Source: Chloroflexota bacterium
GTDB taxonomy: Archaea > Iainarchaeota > Iainarchaeia > Iainarchaeales > GCA-2688035
Direction of reading: 5' to 3'
Assembly: GCA_030634785.1 (NCBI GenBank)
Contig: DAOWAC010000047.1
Coordinates: 1-7,399 of the forward strand
Length of the DNA: 7,399 nt
In this document: one piece after another, positions 1-5,745 of the stretch
Layout: the number at the start of each line of letters is the position of its first letter
Numbering within the stretch: position 1 is the first letter of the stretch
Notes under the pieces: model-generated
Seen by the model: the letters and a program-made list of their open reading frames with translations, nothing else
Told to the model about the DNA's origin: nothing
The model's database searches: none
Translations under genes and position numbers: made by a program

Positions 1-32
1 TAAATAACACGTTTTACTGCCCAAACACAACA

Positions 33-40
33 TATTTAAA
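33..40 (+). promoter_or_regulatory. TATA box of the Fic gene
   Basis: TATTTAAA centred about 28 bases before the ATG at 65. Archaeal transcription normally begins about 25 bases after the TATA centre, so the transcript would start at or within a few bases of the ATG. No ribosome-binding site lies at the usual spacing, which fits a leaderless mRNA. Inferred from spacing and composition only. Confidence 0.5.
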
Positions 41-64
41 TTGTTTTAGGAACAGTTTACTTGC

Positions 65-1006
65 ATGAGTTACATTGAGCAAAAAGAAAAAAATGGAGAA
101 GTATACTCCTATTTCGTAAAAAAATTCTCTTTCACAGGAAAACAGGTTAAAATAAGCAATTACCTTGGAAAAACCCCTTTGGTTTCAAAAGAAGGATATA
201 TGCAGAAAAACCTTGAAAAAATAACCGAGCAGGAATTTAAAATAAAGAAAATGTTTTTCCCAAAAGAGCTTGCTTTTGGGGAACTGCTGGAAAAAACGGA
301 AAAAAAAGCGATTTATTTAAACAATTTAATGGAAGCAAAACAAAACCATTTAATTGTTGAGAAAGAGATTGTGAAAGAGTTTGTATACAACTCAAACAAC
401 ATTGAGGGCTCTAAACTTCCAAAAAAAGAACTGGAAAAAATATTTGAAAACAAAAAAAGCTCTTATGCAAACAGGAACGAGATTCTGGAGGCAGAAAATT
501 CAATAAAAGCATTCAAGTACCTAAAAGAAAAATTTTATTTTTCCTTGCCACAAATAAAAAAACTTTACAAAATACTTACAGAGGGATTAGTAATGGATAC
601 AGGAGATTATTATCCAAAAGGATTCAGAAAAACGGAAATAGTTGTTGGAAATGAAGAAACAGCCAAACCAGAACACATTAAAGAAGAATTAAAAAAAATG
701 ATTGAATGGTACAAAAAAAACAAGAAAAATTATGCCCTAAAACTAGCCTTTGATTTTCACTCAAAATATGAAACAATACACCCTTTTCGCGACGCAAACG
801 GAAGAACAGGTCGCTTGATAATGAACAAAATATTAATGCAAAACCATTACCCTTTAATGCTTGTTTTTAAGGACAACAAACAAGCCTACTTTAACGCAAT
901 AAAAAAAGCACGAGAAAACAAAAACAAAAAATATTACCAATTCATGCTCGAACAGCAACTCAAATCATACCAACTGACAAAAAAAATTGCAGAAAAAAAA
1001 CCGTGA
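65..1006 (+). CDS. Fic-family protein (probable AMP-transferase)
   Basis: Fic enzymes usually move AMP from ATP to a hydroxyl side chain of a target protein; some transfer other phosphate-containing groups. The core motif lies at residues 239-250, HPFRDANGRTGR: catalytic His239, metal-binding Asp243, phosphate-binding Asn245, Arg247 and Arg250. The usual Gly of the D-G-N step is Ala244. A target-docking flap is likely near 185-196 (KGFRKTEIVVGN). Residues 110-115, SNNIEG, match the S/T-x-x-x-E-G/N inhibitory motif, with Glu114 expected to block ATP binding; its place before the Fic core makes this a class II, self-inhibited Fic. Residues 1-40 form a separate, probably beta-rich module. The protein is 313 residues with no room for the C-terminal winged helix many relatives carry. 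It stands alone, with no antitoxin-like partner beside it. The family call is firm; substrate and partner are unknown. Confidence 0.93.
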   Translation: MSYIEQKEKNGEVYSYFVKKFSFTGKQVKISNYLGKTPLVSKEGYMQKNLEKITEQEFKIKKMFFPKELAFGELLEKTEKKAIYLNNLMEAKQNHLIVEKEIVKEFVYNSNNIEGSKLPKKELEKIFENKKSSYANRNEILEAENSIKAFKYLKEKFYFSLPQIKKLYKILTEGLVMDTGDYYPKGFRKTEIVVGNEETAKPEHIKEELKKMIEWYKKNKKNYALKLAFDFHSKYETIHPFRDANGRTGRLIMNKILMQNHYPLMLVFKDNKQAYFNAIKKARENKNKKYYQFMLEQQLKSYQLTKKIAEKKP

Positions 1007-1319
1007 AGAAAAGGAAAAGAAATAAATAGGCGAAAGAGAACAATTTTAAGAGTGGATTGAAAGATTAAGGCAATGGATACTAAAGTCTCCGGCTTAATTT
1101 TTTTGCCTGCTTTCCTTTACTCACTTGCTTTCTTTTATTCTTTTTAGCAGTTGCTATTTTGATTTTTTTTGGTTCCCTTGAAACGCTTGATTTTCCATAA
1201 TTTTGGCCATTTGGGCTTCAATTGAATTTTTCTTTTTTTTCAAAACAATTAAAAACAATAAAGCCCTATTTTCTATCTCTATAATTGCTTTGCAATTGAA
1301 TTGAATTATTGGTTTTTTT
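1007..1319. other. Gap of 313 bases, T-rich on the plus strand
   Basis: No convincing gene or structured RNA is seen. The plus strand is pyrimidine-rich from about 1098 to 1240. On the minus strand this reads as Lys/Arg-rich codons: one frame is open from about 1217 to 1080 but has no ATG, while an ATG at 1210 in another frame stops after 18 residues. Joining them across the eight-T run (1163-1170) would give a basic peptide of about 43 residues (see findings). At 1283-1297 AATTGC and GCAATT form a perfect short inverted repeat around TTT, ahead of the next gene. CTATAATT at 1279-1286 is a weak TATA candidate for the gene at 1320. Confidence 0.4.
1064..1104 (+). terminator. Possible terminator after the Fic gene
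   Basis: Six-base arms ATTAAG (1064-1069) and CTTAAT (1093-1098) flank a long loop and run directly into seven T at 1098-1104. In archaea the T tract alone can end transcription; the AT-only stem is weak. More T-rich stretches follow to about 1170. Confidence 0.35.
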
Positions 1320-2144
1320 ATGGGTAAAAAACTTCCGAGAAGGCTTCAAAGGTTTAACAGACAGGGCACTGAACCAACTGAAGAGGCAATGAAGGGACTT
1401 GATGAAAACAGATTTTCCTACAATCCTGAGGAACGCGAAAAGCGAACACCCGAAAAAAAAGTTTTAGGAAAGGAAGCATTAGGTAAGGAAATTGCAACAG
1501 AACTTGCCATGGAAGAGGTTCAAAGATTTAAAGACAAACACAAAAGGCTTCCTGAAAAAAAAGAATATGAAAGTATTTCTGAAAGCATTTATGCACAATT
1601 AAAAGACAAGGAGAAAAGAAAAAAAGCAGTTGAAAGACTTGAAAGAAAAAGAGGAAAAAGAACAGGAGAAAAAGGCACAGAAGAAAACAAAAAAGATACG
1701 ATGAAAAAACACGGAAGACACAACCGTGGAAAAGAACAAGAAGAAGAAAAAGGATTTGGAAAAGACGAAACAGAAACAAGTCTTGACACAAGTCTTAAAT
1801 CAGAAGAAAGTCTTGAACCAGAAGGAAGCCTTAGTGATGAAGAAATTAAGGGAATGAGTGTTGAAGACCTTTTTTCAAGCGACAAAAAAGGAAAAGAAAG
1901 TGTTGAATTTGGAGAGCTTGAAAAAATTGACGGCGGAGAATTTAGTTTGGAAGGACTTGAGGGAATGGAAGAAAAACCAAGTGCTTCGGAAAAATGTCCA
2001 AAATGCCATGCTGAAACAAAAACAGTTATTTTTTGTCCAGAGTGCGGAACTGCTTTTTGTGAAAAATGTGCAAAAAAAGTAGAAGTACAAGGCAATGTTA
2101 AAACATTTGTCTGCCCTGATTGCGGAAAGAAAATAAAAAAGTAA
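1320..2144 (+). CDS. Unrecognised charged protein with C-terminal eight-Cys zinc module
   Basis: I do not recognise the family as a whole. Residues 1-145 are strongly basic and mostly predicted helix: 49-75 and 80-115 look like paired helices around the segment HKRLPEKKEYESI. Residues 150-220 are acidic and low in complexity, with Ser-Leu steps (SLDTSLKSEESLEPEGSL, 154-171) and no obvious fold. The end, 226-268, holds four CxxC pairs: Cys226/229, 239/242, 247/250 and 265/268. Spacing is C-x2-C-x9-C-x2-C-x4-C-x2-C-x14-C-x2-C, with a central CGTAFCEKC step. This order fits a cross-brace treble clef (FYVE/RING-like) or two zinc ribbons in series. There is no membrane segment or signal peptide, so it is likely cytoplasmic; the basic half may bind nucleic acid or a partner protein (inference). 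The ATG has no ribosome-binding site. Its end is 13 bases from the end of the opposing pilin-like gene. Confidence 0.8.
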   Translation: MGKKLPRRLQRFNRQGTEPTEEAMKGLDENRFSYNPEEREKRTPEKKVLGKEALGKEIATELAMEEVQRFKDKHKRLPEKKEYESISESIYAQLKDKEKRKKAVERLERKRGKRTGEKGTEENKKDTMKKHGRHNRGKEQEEEKGFGKDETETSLDTSLKSEESLEPEGSLSDEEIKGMSVEDLFSSDKKGKESVEFGELEKIDGGEFSLEGLEGMEEKPSASEKCPKCHAETKTVIFCPECGTAFCEKCAKKVEVQGNVKTFVCPDCGKKIKK

Positions 2145-2163
2145 GCTGTATAAAGTTTCAGCT
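2144..2163. terminator. Short inverted repeat between convergent genes
   Basis: AGCTG (2144-2148) and CAGCT (2159-2163) face each other across ten bases and span the two converging stop codons (TAA of the plus gene, TGA of the minus gene). On the minus strand T-rich sequence follows at once (complement of 2126-2141), a reasonable archaeal terminator for the pilin block. The stem is only five pairs. Confidence 0.3.
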
Positions 2164-2886
2164 ATTTGCAGAAATTGTTTCGTTTAATTCACAGTTGAGT
2201 TCTTCAAGCAATTCAGAATCTATTGGAGACGGAATCCACATTGTAAGATTAACTTCTGCAGGAGGATAACCAGGAATATCATTTTCGCTTATTTCAATAA
2301 ATTGAATTCTTGCATTGCTTGGAGCACTTGCACCAATTCTTTCAACAAGCTTTTCAAGACTATTAAGGTTTGGAGGATTGCAGAAGTATATTTTTGCATT
2401 TCCATGCTGAATGCGACCGTCTTCAATTGTTGGTGCGTCTCTTGTATAAAGCATTACAAATGCAAAGTTTCTTGCATCAAATAAATAAAAGTAAAACATG
2501 TAATCAAAACCTGGAGCAATAGGCTGCATTATTCCATTAATGTTTTGCTTAAGCACTTCGGCAGTTTCTTCAATTTTTCCATTTTCTGCAAAATCTTCTT
2601 TTACAGCTGCAAGCAAATAATCAACTTCTGATGTTTCTTCAAGAGATTGTCCTGCAACTCTTGGAGTACTTGTATACAGAATGGTTTCAAGGGCACCTGT
2701 GGCATATTCTTTCCAGTACTGGTTTGAAACTCTTTCCTGCAAAGTAAGCCCGTAGTTTGAAGCATAAAAGAACAGCATTGTACTAATTATTGAAACTATT
2801 AAAAGAAAATAAAGAGCATCTGTAAGAGCAGCCTGACCTTTGTTGTTTAAGGGTTTTAGTGCTGTATGTCTGACTTTTATCTCCAT
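2158..2886 (-). CDS. Pilin-like protein F, class III signal peptide
   Basis: 242 residues, probably the last gene of the block. A long basic n-region ends in LNNKG, followed by QAALTDAL and a hydrophobic helix at about 24-43. The K16-G17|Q18 junction is what an archaeal prepilin peptidase cuts; the +5 Glu of many pilins is replaced here by Thr5-Asp6. After cleavage the helix would anchor or pack the subunit, leaving about 200 residues outside. The outer part is acidic, has two Cys (169, 232), an aromatic-rich stretch near 128-147 and two Asn-x-Ser/Thr sites near the end (NLT 213, NET 235). The ATG overlaps the end of gene E by 10 bases (ATGGAGATAA), and GGTGGTGGT just upstream is a plausible ribosome-binding site, so the two are probably translationally coupled. 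The exact role (minor pilin, tip or anchor subunit) is not known. Confidence 0.8.
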   Translation of the reverse strand: MEIKVRHTALKPLNNKGQAALTDALYFLLIVSIISTMLFFYASNYGLTLQERVSNQYWKEYATGALETILYTSTPRVAGQSLEETSEVDYLLAAVKEDFAENGKIEETAEVLKQNINGIMQPIAPGFDYMFYFYLFDARNFAFVMLYTRDAPTIEDGRIQHGNAKIYFCNPPNLNSLEKLVERIGASAPSNARIQFIEISENDIPGYPPAEVNLTMWIPSPIDSELLEELNCELNETISANS

Positions 2887-3419
2887 GTTACCACCACCAA
2901 AAGCATTGGTCTTATATAAAATGAACCTCTGTCAGTGTTTGTAAATTCAAGAGCAATAGGAAAAGACCTTATGAAAAGATTTGAACTTGTAACACCAGGA
3001 CTCATTTCTTCAAGGTCAACATTGCTGCAGATAAACTTTTCTCCTTCAACAATAAAAAATTTGTCTTCAAGGGTTTCAATATCAAGCCCTTCAAATACCT
3101 GCCCTGGTCCTGTTGAAAGCGGAAGCAATCCAGCCATAAATTTTACACCCCTTATACTTTGAGCCTCTGCACACCTTTGATTAAACATATCAATTCCTCT
3201 AAGATAGTTGCCTCCTTTTAGAGTGTTTCCAACACGAAGTACTGAGATTGCATCATCAAAGGCTCTGCTTCTTTGGTCAAAAATGTTCCAGGTAAAAGTA
3301 AAAACGTAAAAGAACATCATCAGGGCAAAAACTAGGGGAATAAGGGAGGGAAGGTCGTCCCCTATTGGACCAAGAAAACCTTTTGAACTATTCATTCCTG
3401 GCAAATTTTTTGGTTTCAA
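2877..3419 (-). CDS. Membrane-anchored pilin-like protein E, TTG start
   Basis: 180 residues if read from TTG at 3419, which directly abuts the TAA of gene D with GGGGT seven bases before it. An ATG eight codons later would give 172 residues starting MNSSKG, a more pilin-like leader, but its AGGA lies too close to serve well; the start is unsettled. The candidate junction is K13-G14|F15, followed by Gly/Asp residues and a Phe/Met-rich helix at about 25-44. Phe rather than Gln after the junction makes processing less certain; it may simply be a signal anchor. The outer domain has two Cys (83, 131) and ends in a hydrophobic strand (PMLLVVVTWR). The position between D and F, with no gaps, implies one transcript and a shared complex. 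No family recognised beyond the layout. Confidence 0.72.
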   Translation of the reverse strand: MKPKNLPGMNSSKGFLGPIGDDLPSLIPLVFALMMFFYVFTFTWNIFDQRSRAFDDAISVLRVGNTLKGGNYLRGIDMFNQRCAEAQSIRGVKFMAGLLPLSTGPGQVFEGLDIETLEDKFFIVEGEKFICSNVDLEEMSPGVTSSNLFIRSFPIALEFTNTDRGSFYIRPMLLVVVTWR

Positions 3420-4106
3420 TTAATTAACCCCACAAGTTATTCTTGAAGAACAATCTTCTGGTTTTGGAAAACATGATGATTCACGCGGTTCATCAGAACA
3501 GGTTGAAAGCCAGCATGATGCTCTGTCAAGGTTTACAACACACTGACTTGCTGAAGAAGAGCAGGCAATTACGTGCAAATATGTTTTTCCGTTGTAAACT
3601 TCTTTGATTAAAATCATGCTGTTTTTTGGGGCAATTCCTGTTGCCATTGGATCAAGGGTTAGTGAATCTTTTACAGCAATTCTGTCAACAGGGTCTGTTT
3701 CCCAGTCGTAGAAAATAATTTGGGCATTTATGTCAATACTGCTTGTGGCAATTATTTTGTCAGGTTCTTTTCTGCTTGCAATCTGAAAAATCAACGTACT
3801 TAGTTTTTCTTCCTTATATTCCACCGGTAAACGCTTTATGTTCATTACATAGTAAAAATATTGAGTTGGAGTCATGCCTCCAAAATACTTAAGTGATTCA
3901 GGAATTGTTACAGTAGTGGTGTGACAGAGTTTGTCATCGCCTCCGCCAACAAGTCCAAAAACAGATTCGCTGTAATCTTTAACCATTAGCTGGGCAAGGT
4001 TTCCTACAACAATTCCTGTAAGAGCAAACAAAAAAAAAGAAATTATTGCAAACATAACAGTTACAAGAATAAGTAAATTAAGTTTGCTTAGAGTAAATCC
4101 CATCAT
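3420..4106 (-). CDS. Membrane-anchored Cys-rich exported protein D
   Basis: 228 residues. It begins MMGFTLSKLN, then a long hydrophobic segment at about 10-36. There is no K-G|Q junction, so this looks like a plain N-terminal anchor or signal peptide rather than a class III leader. The rest is exported by inference: a mixed domain (60-180), then a Cys-rich tail. It has eight Cys (61, 182, 189, 198, 203, 212, 219, 225), seven in the last 47 residues, which suggests disulfide-stabilised loops outside the cell. The start is the ATG at 4106; a second ATG follows at once. GGATTTGATT upstream is a weak ribosome-binding site and is present twice (see the repeat entry). The 53-base gap to gene C has no clear TATA box, and its stop abuts the start of E, so it is probably cotranscribed with both. 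Function unknown; a pilus-associated subunit is an inference from context. Confidence 0.75.
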   Translation of the reverse strand: MMGFTLSKLNLLILVTVMFAIISFFLFALTGIVVGNLAQLMVKDYSESVFGLVGGGDDKLCHTTTVTIPESLKYFGGMTPTQYFYYVMNIKRLPVEYKEEKLSTLIFQIASRKEPDKIIATSSIDINAQIIFYDWETDPVDRIAVKDSLTLDPMATGIAPKNSMILIKEVYNGKTYLHVIACSSSASQCVVNLDRASCWLSTCSDEPRESSCFPKPEDCSSRITCGVN

Positions 4107-4150
4107 CTTTAATCAAATCCTTTGCACAACATGTTTAATCAAATCCTCAT
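4104..4150 (-). repeat. 26-base-period duplication of a translation start
   Basis: On the minus strand AGGATTTGATTAAA occurs at 4147-4134 and again, identical, at 4121-4108. Counting the ATG and neighbours after each copy, 19 of 21 positions agree. The downstream copy carries the real start of gene D. The upstream copy starts a seven-residue micro-ORF (MLCKGFD, 4132-4109) whose TAA lies two bases before the real ATG. Confidence 0.8.
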
Positions 4151-4159
4151 GCAGTAATA

Positions 4160-4714
4160 TTAGCCTGTTTTTAAATAAGCACATATTGTTGGATACGTAC
4201 TTGTAACCCCTGTCTTGTTTAGTAAAAGATATTGTCCTTGTACAATTTCGTCCCTGAAATCAATAAGTTCGTAATTTTCTTTATCAGGACAATTTCCGCC
4301 ACCTCTTGTTGGAAAATCTGCATCAGGACTTATGTCAAGACAAAGACGTTCAGACATACCACCTGTATCATTTACTCCGCTGTAATAGTATTGTAATAAA
4401 GTACAAAGGTTTTTGGTTGCACCACAGTATTCTGCACAAAAAGCAGGTTCTCCATAATCCTGTATTTTTACTTTTTCATCTTTTGGATTATAACAGGTAT
4501 TTAAAAGAAAAGTAATTTGCTGAGGACTTCTTTCAGTAACAACTGTTTCAATTTTGGTTTTCATTTCTTCAAGCTTTGCTCTTGTTTCATTAATGCATTT
4601 TTGTTCATTTAATTGATTCATTGCAATCAAACCAACAAAAATAACAAAGCCCATTATAATTACTGAAATAAGCAATTCAAACGGAGCAGATTCCTGTCCT
4701 TTGTTATTAACCAT
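4160..4714 (-). CDS. Pilin-like protein C, class III signal peptide
   Basis: 184 residues with the clearest archaeal pilin leader of the set: MVNNKG|QESAPFELL, junction K5-G6|Q7, QES at +1 to +3, hydrophobic helix at about 14-33. Archaeal prepilin peptidase should cut after Gly6. A short helical, charged stalk (40-65) follows, then a domain with eight Cys (40, 74, 93, 97, 104, 125, 142, 178), which suggests disulfide bonding outside the cell. Such proteins are major or minor subunits of type IV pilus-like filaments. The start is well supported: GAGGT (complement of 4721-4725) lies six bases before the ATG, and a TATA-like box sits about 38 bases upstream, so it has its own promoter and a short leader of about 13 bases. 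Genes D, E and F follow closely and are likely on the same transcript. No named family recognised. Confidence 0.87.
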   Translation of the reverse strand: MVNNKGQESAPFELLISVIIMGFVIFVGLIAMNQLNEQKCINETRAKLEEMKTKIETVVTERSPQQITFLLNTCYNPKDEKVKIQDYGEPAFCAEYCGATKNLCTLLQYYYSGVNDTGGMSERLCLDISPDADFPTRGGGNCPDKENYELIDFRDEIVQGQYLLLNKTGVTSTYPTICAYLKTG

Positions 4715-4748
4715 TTTAAGACCTCATTGATAAAAAGGCAGAAAGAAG

Positions 4749-4756
4749 TATTTAAT
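4749..4756 (-). promoter_or_regulatory. TATA box of gene C
   Basis: Minus-strand ATTAAATA centred about 38 bases before the ATG at 4714. Start of transcription is expected near 4728, giving a leader of about 13 bases that just includes the GAGGT ribosome-binding site (4721-4725). The spacing matches that of gene B. Confidence 0.5.
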
Positions 4757-4866
4757 GATTTGGATGAAGCATTGTTTGGACAAAAAGGCAGTGCAATTTC
4801 TGATTTTGAATAATTTTTGCACAGTTTTAAATGTTTAACACAAAACAGGCAACAGTTTTTTTTTGG

Positions 4867-4872
4867 AAAAAA
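4867..4872 (-). terminator. Short T tract after the 55-residue gene
   Basis: Six T on the minus strand begin directly after the TAA. No stem precedes them. It may be a weak archaeal T-tract terminator separating this gene from gene C. Confidence 0.3.
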
Positions 4873-5040
4873 TTATACTGTTGGAACAACCCTTTTTACA
4901 ATCTGCTGGCTTTGTCTAAACATTGGCTTTATTACAGTTATCAAAAGTAATGCTGCAATAATTAGTATTACCAGCATGTAAACACTGCTCCATTCACTTT
5001 GTGCTTTTTCCTCTTTTAGGAATGATTTAATTCCAGCCAT
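4873..5040 (-). CDS. 55-residue pilin-like membrane peptide
   Basis: A short gene of 55 codons plus TAA. It starts MAGIKSFLKEEKAQSEW and has one hydrophobic helix at about 22-37, then a basic amphipathic tail (FRQSQQIVKRVVPTV). K12-A13|Q14, followed by Ser-Glu, resembles a class III leader with Ala in place of Gly at -1, which archaeal prepilin peptidases can accept. The mature peptide would be about 42 residues, almost only the helix. It could be a miniature pilin, a filler or adaptor subunit, or a membrane peptide that partners the platform protein (inference). It has no ribosome-binding site but a strong TATA-like box about 27 bases before the ATG, so it is probably leaderless and separately expressed, unlike its neighbours. 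Reality is supported by the promoter position, the clean helix and its fit between pilin-like genes. Confidence 0.75.
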   Translation of the reverse strand: MAGIKSFLKEEKAQSEWSSVYMLVILIIAALLLITVIKPMFRQSQQIVKRVVPTV

Positions 5041-5062
5041 GTAATAAGTTATTGCCGAAAGG

Positions 5063-5072
5063 CATATTTAAG
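5063..5072 (-). promoter_or_regulatory. TATA box of the 55-residue gene
   Basis: Minus-strand CTTAAATATG centred about 27 bases before the ATG at 5040, the distance expected when transcription begins at the start codon itself. It lies just after the terminator of gene B, so a new transcript starting here is plausible. Confidence 0.6.
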
Positions 5073-5082
5073 GGTTTTGATT

Positions 5083-5127
5083 AAAAAAAAGAAAAAAAGT
5101 TGAGCTAATACTACTACAGCATTAGCT
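5083..5127 (-). terminator. Hairpin plus T-tract terminator of gene B
   Basis: On the minus strand AGCTAAT (5127-5121) and ATTAGCT (5109-5103) form a perfect seven-pair stem. It extends inward by four more pairs, two of them G-T, leaving a three-base loop. It is followed by T7-C-T8 (complement of 5083-5098). The TAA of gene B lies inside the stem. This is the best terminator in the window. Confidence 0.7.
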
Positions 5128-5676
5128 TCTCTTCAAAACAACAGCACAGCACTTGCCCAAACCGTCACATACTTGGCAGGCATCCTCAATACTTGTACCA
5201 TTCCATTCGCCGTCGCCATCTTCAAGATTGTAGGCCTCAATATCGTCCATAAGCTCGTCCATATTAACATTGCAAACAACCGCAAGCCTTGCGGCCTGGT
5301 TACTGGAACCATGGTATACAAGCCTTTGATTTGGATCAGCATCCTCGCATCCAATGCATTCATAGCCGTTTTCAGAATCTTCTTCAAACTGCCCTGTGCT
5401 CATGCAAACCTGGTCTTTGCTTATTGGCAATCTTTCAACAAGAGCACTTGCTGCAAGCACGTCATCTGGCTTAAAAACCACTTCTGGCGTGTGTTTTAAT
5501 GCACCTGGAGAACCAACAAGATCTGTTAGCAAAGACTTTGTTTCGTTCAAAGGACTTGCTGTAAGCCAGCCCATTGCCTGCATGATGATTGGAATCAAGA
5601 TTGCAAGAATTGCCATTGCAATAATAGCTGCAATAAGCAATTTGAATGTGCTATATGCTTGTCCTTTTCTATTCAA
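5122..5676 (-). CDS. Pilin-like protein B, class III signal peptide, TTG start
   Basis: 184 residues. Leader MNRKG|QAYSTFKLL with junction K4-G5|Q6 and a hydrophobic helix at about 13-36. The start is TTG: AGGTGAT lies just upstream with good spacing and no ATG offers a better leader. The outer domain has eight Cys (91, 107, 110, 135, 167, 170, 176, 177), including CIGC and CQVC pairs that could bind metal or form disulfides, and an acidic segment at 136-166. Residues 56-92 (SPGALKH...VVFKPDD...QVC) resemble the matching part of protein A, suggesting old paralogy. Its base composition differs from the neighbours: two 60-base rows (5161-5220 and 5281-5340) each have 31 G+C by hand count, against 20 in 3421-3480. 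This may reflect high expression, as for a major pilin, or a different origin. It has its own promoter and a strong terminator. Confidence 0.87.
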   Translation of the reverse strand: MNRKGQAYSTFKLLIAAIIAMAILAILIPIIMQAMGWLTASPLNETKSLLTDLVGSPGALKHTPEVVFKPDDVLAASALVERLPISKDQVCMSTGQFEEDSENGYECIGCEDADPNQRLVYHGSSNQAARLAVVCNVNMDELMDDIEAYNLEDGDGEWNGTSIEDACQVCDGLGKCCAVVLKRS

Positions 5677-5681
5677 ATAAA

Positions 5682-5687
5682 ATCACC
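5682..5687 (-). promoter_or_regulatory. Ribosome-binding site fixing the TTG start of B
   Basis: Minus-strand AGGTGA, followed by TTTTAT and then TTG. It matches the AGGTGATC complement of the archaeal 16S tail better than any other site here and makes the TTG at 5676 the likely start. Confidence 0.7.
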
Positions 5688-5709
5688 TGATTAAAAAAAG
5701 GCTTTCTTC

Positions 5710-5717
5710 TATTTAAA
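5710..5717 (-). promoter_or_regulatory. TATA box of gene B
   Basis: Minus-strand TTTAAATA centred about 37 bases before the TTG at 5676, within the 69-base gap after gene A. Transcription would start about 12 bases before the TTG, just ahead of the AGGTGAT site. Confidence 0.55.
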
Positions 5718-5745
5718 GGTTACTTTTGTCAGTGTAGGAACCAGA

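Noticed and set aside
1064..1104. Possible small structured RNA after the Fic gene
   Set aside because: Only a weak AT stem with a long loop and a T tract; no C/D box, tRNA arms or riboswitch-like core. Kept only as a possible terminator.
1127..1150. Pyrimidine tract ending in TTTTTAGCAG, like a eukaryotic 3' splice site
   Set aside because: The window is archaeal by every other sign; no matching 5' site, branch point or interrupted frame.
1528..2095. Long minus-strand open frames opposite the charged protein gene
   Set aside because: They are the antisense of a Lys/Glu-rich gene and read as Phe/Leu/Ser-rich strings; no start signal or promoter, and the plus-strand frame has a clear zinc module.
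4108..4147. CRISPR-like or iteron repeat
   Set aside because: Only two copies, 26 bases apart, and tied to a translation start, so it is a local duplication rather than an array or origin.
4715..4872. Another small gene in the gap before gene C
   Set aside because: I checked for a short frame with a start signal and helix and saw none; the gap holds the promoter of C and low-complexity T/A runs.
5133..5680. Other open frames on both strands overlapping pilin-like gene B
   Set aside because: They overlap a gene with a clear class III leader, ribosome-binding site and terminator. Their openness follows from the higher G+C of this stretch.
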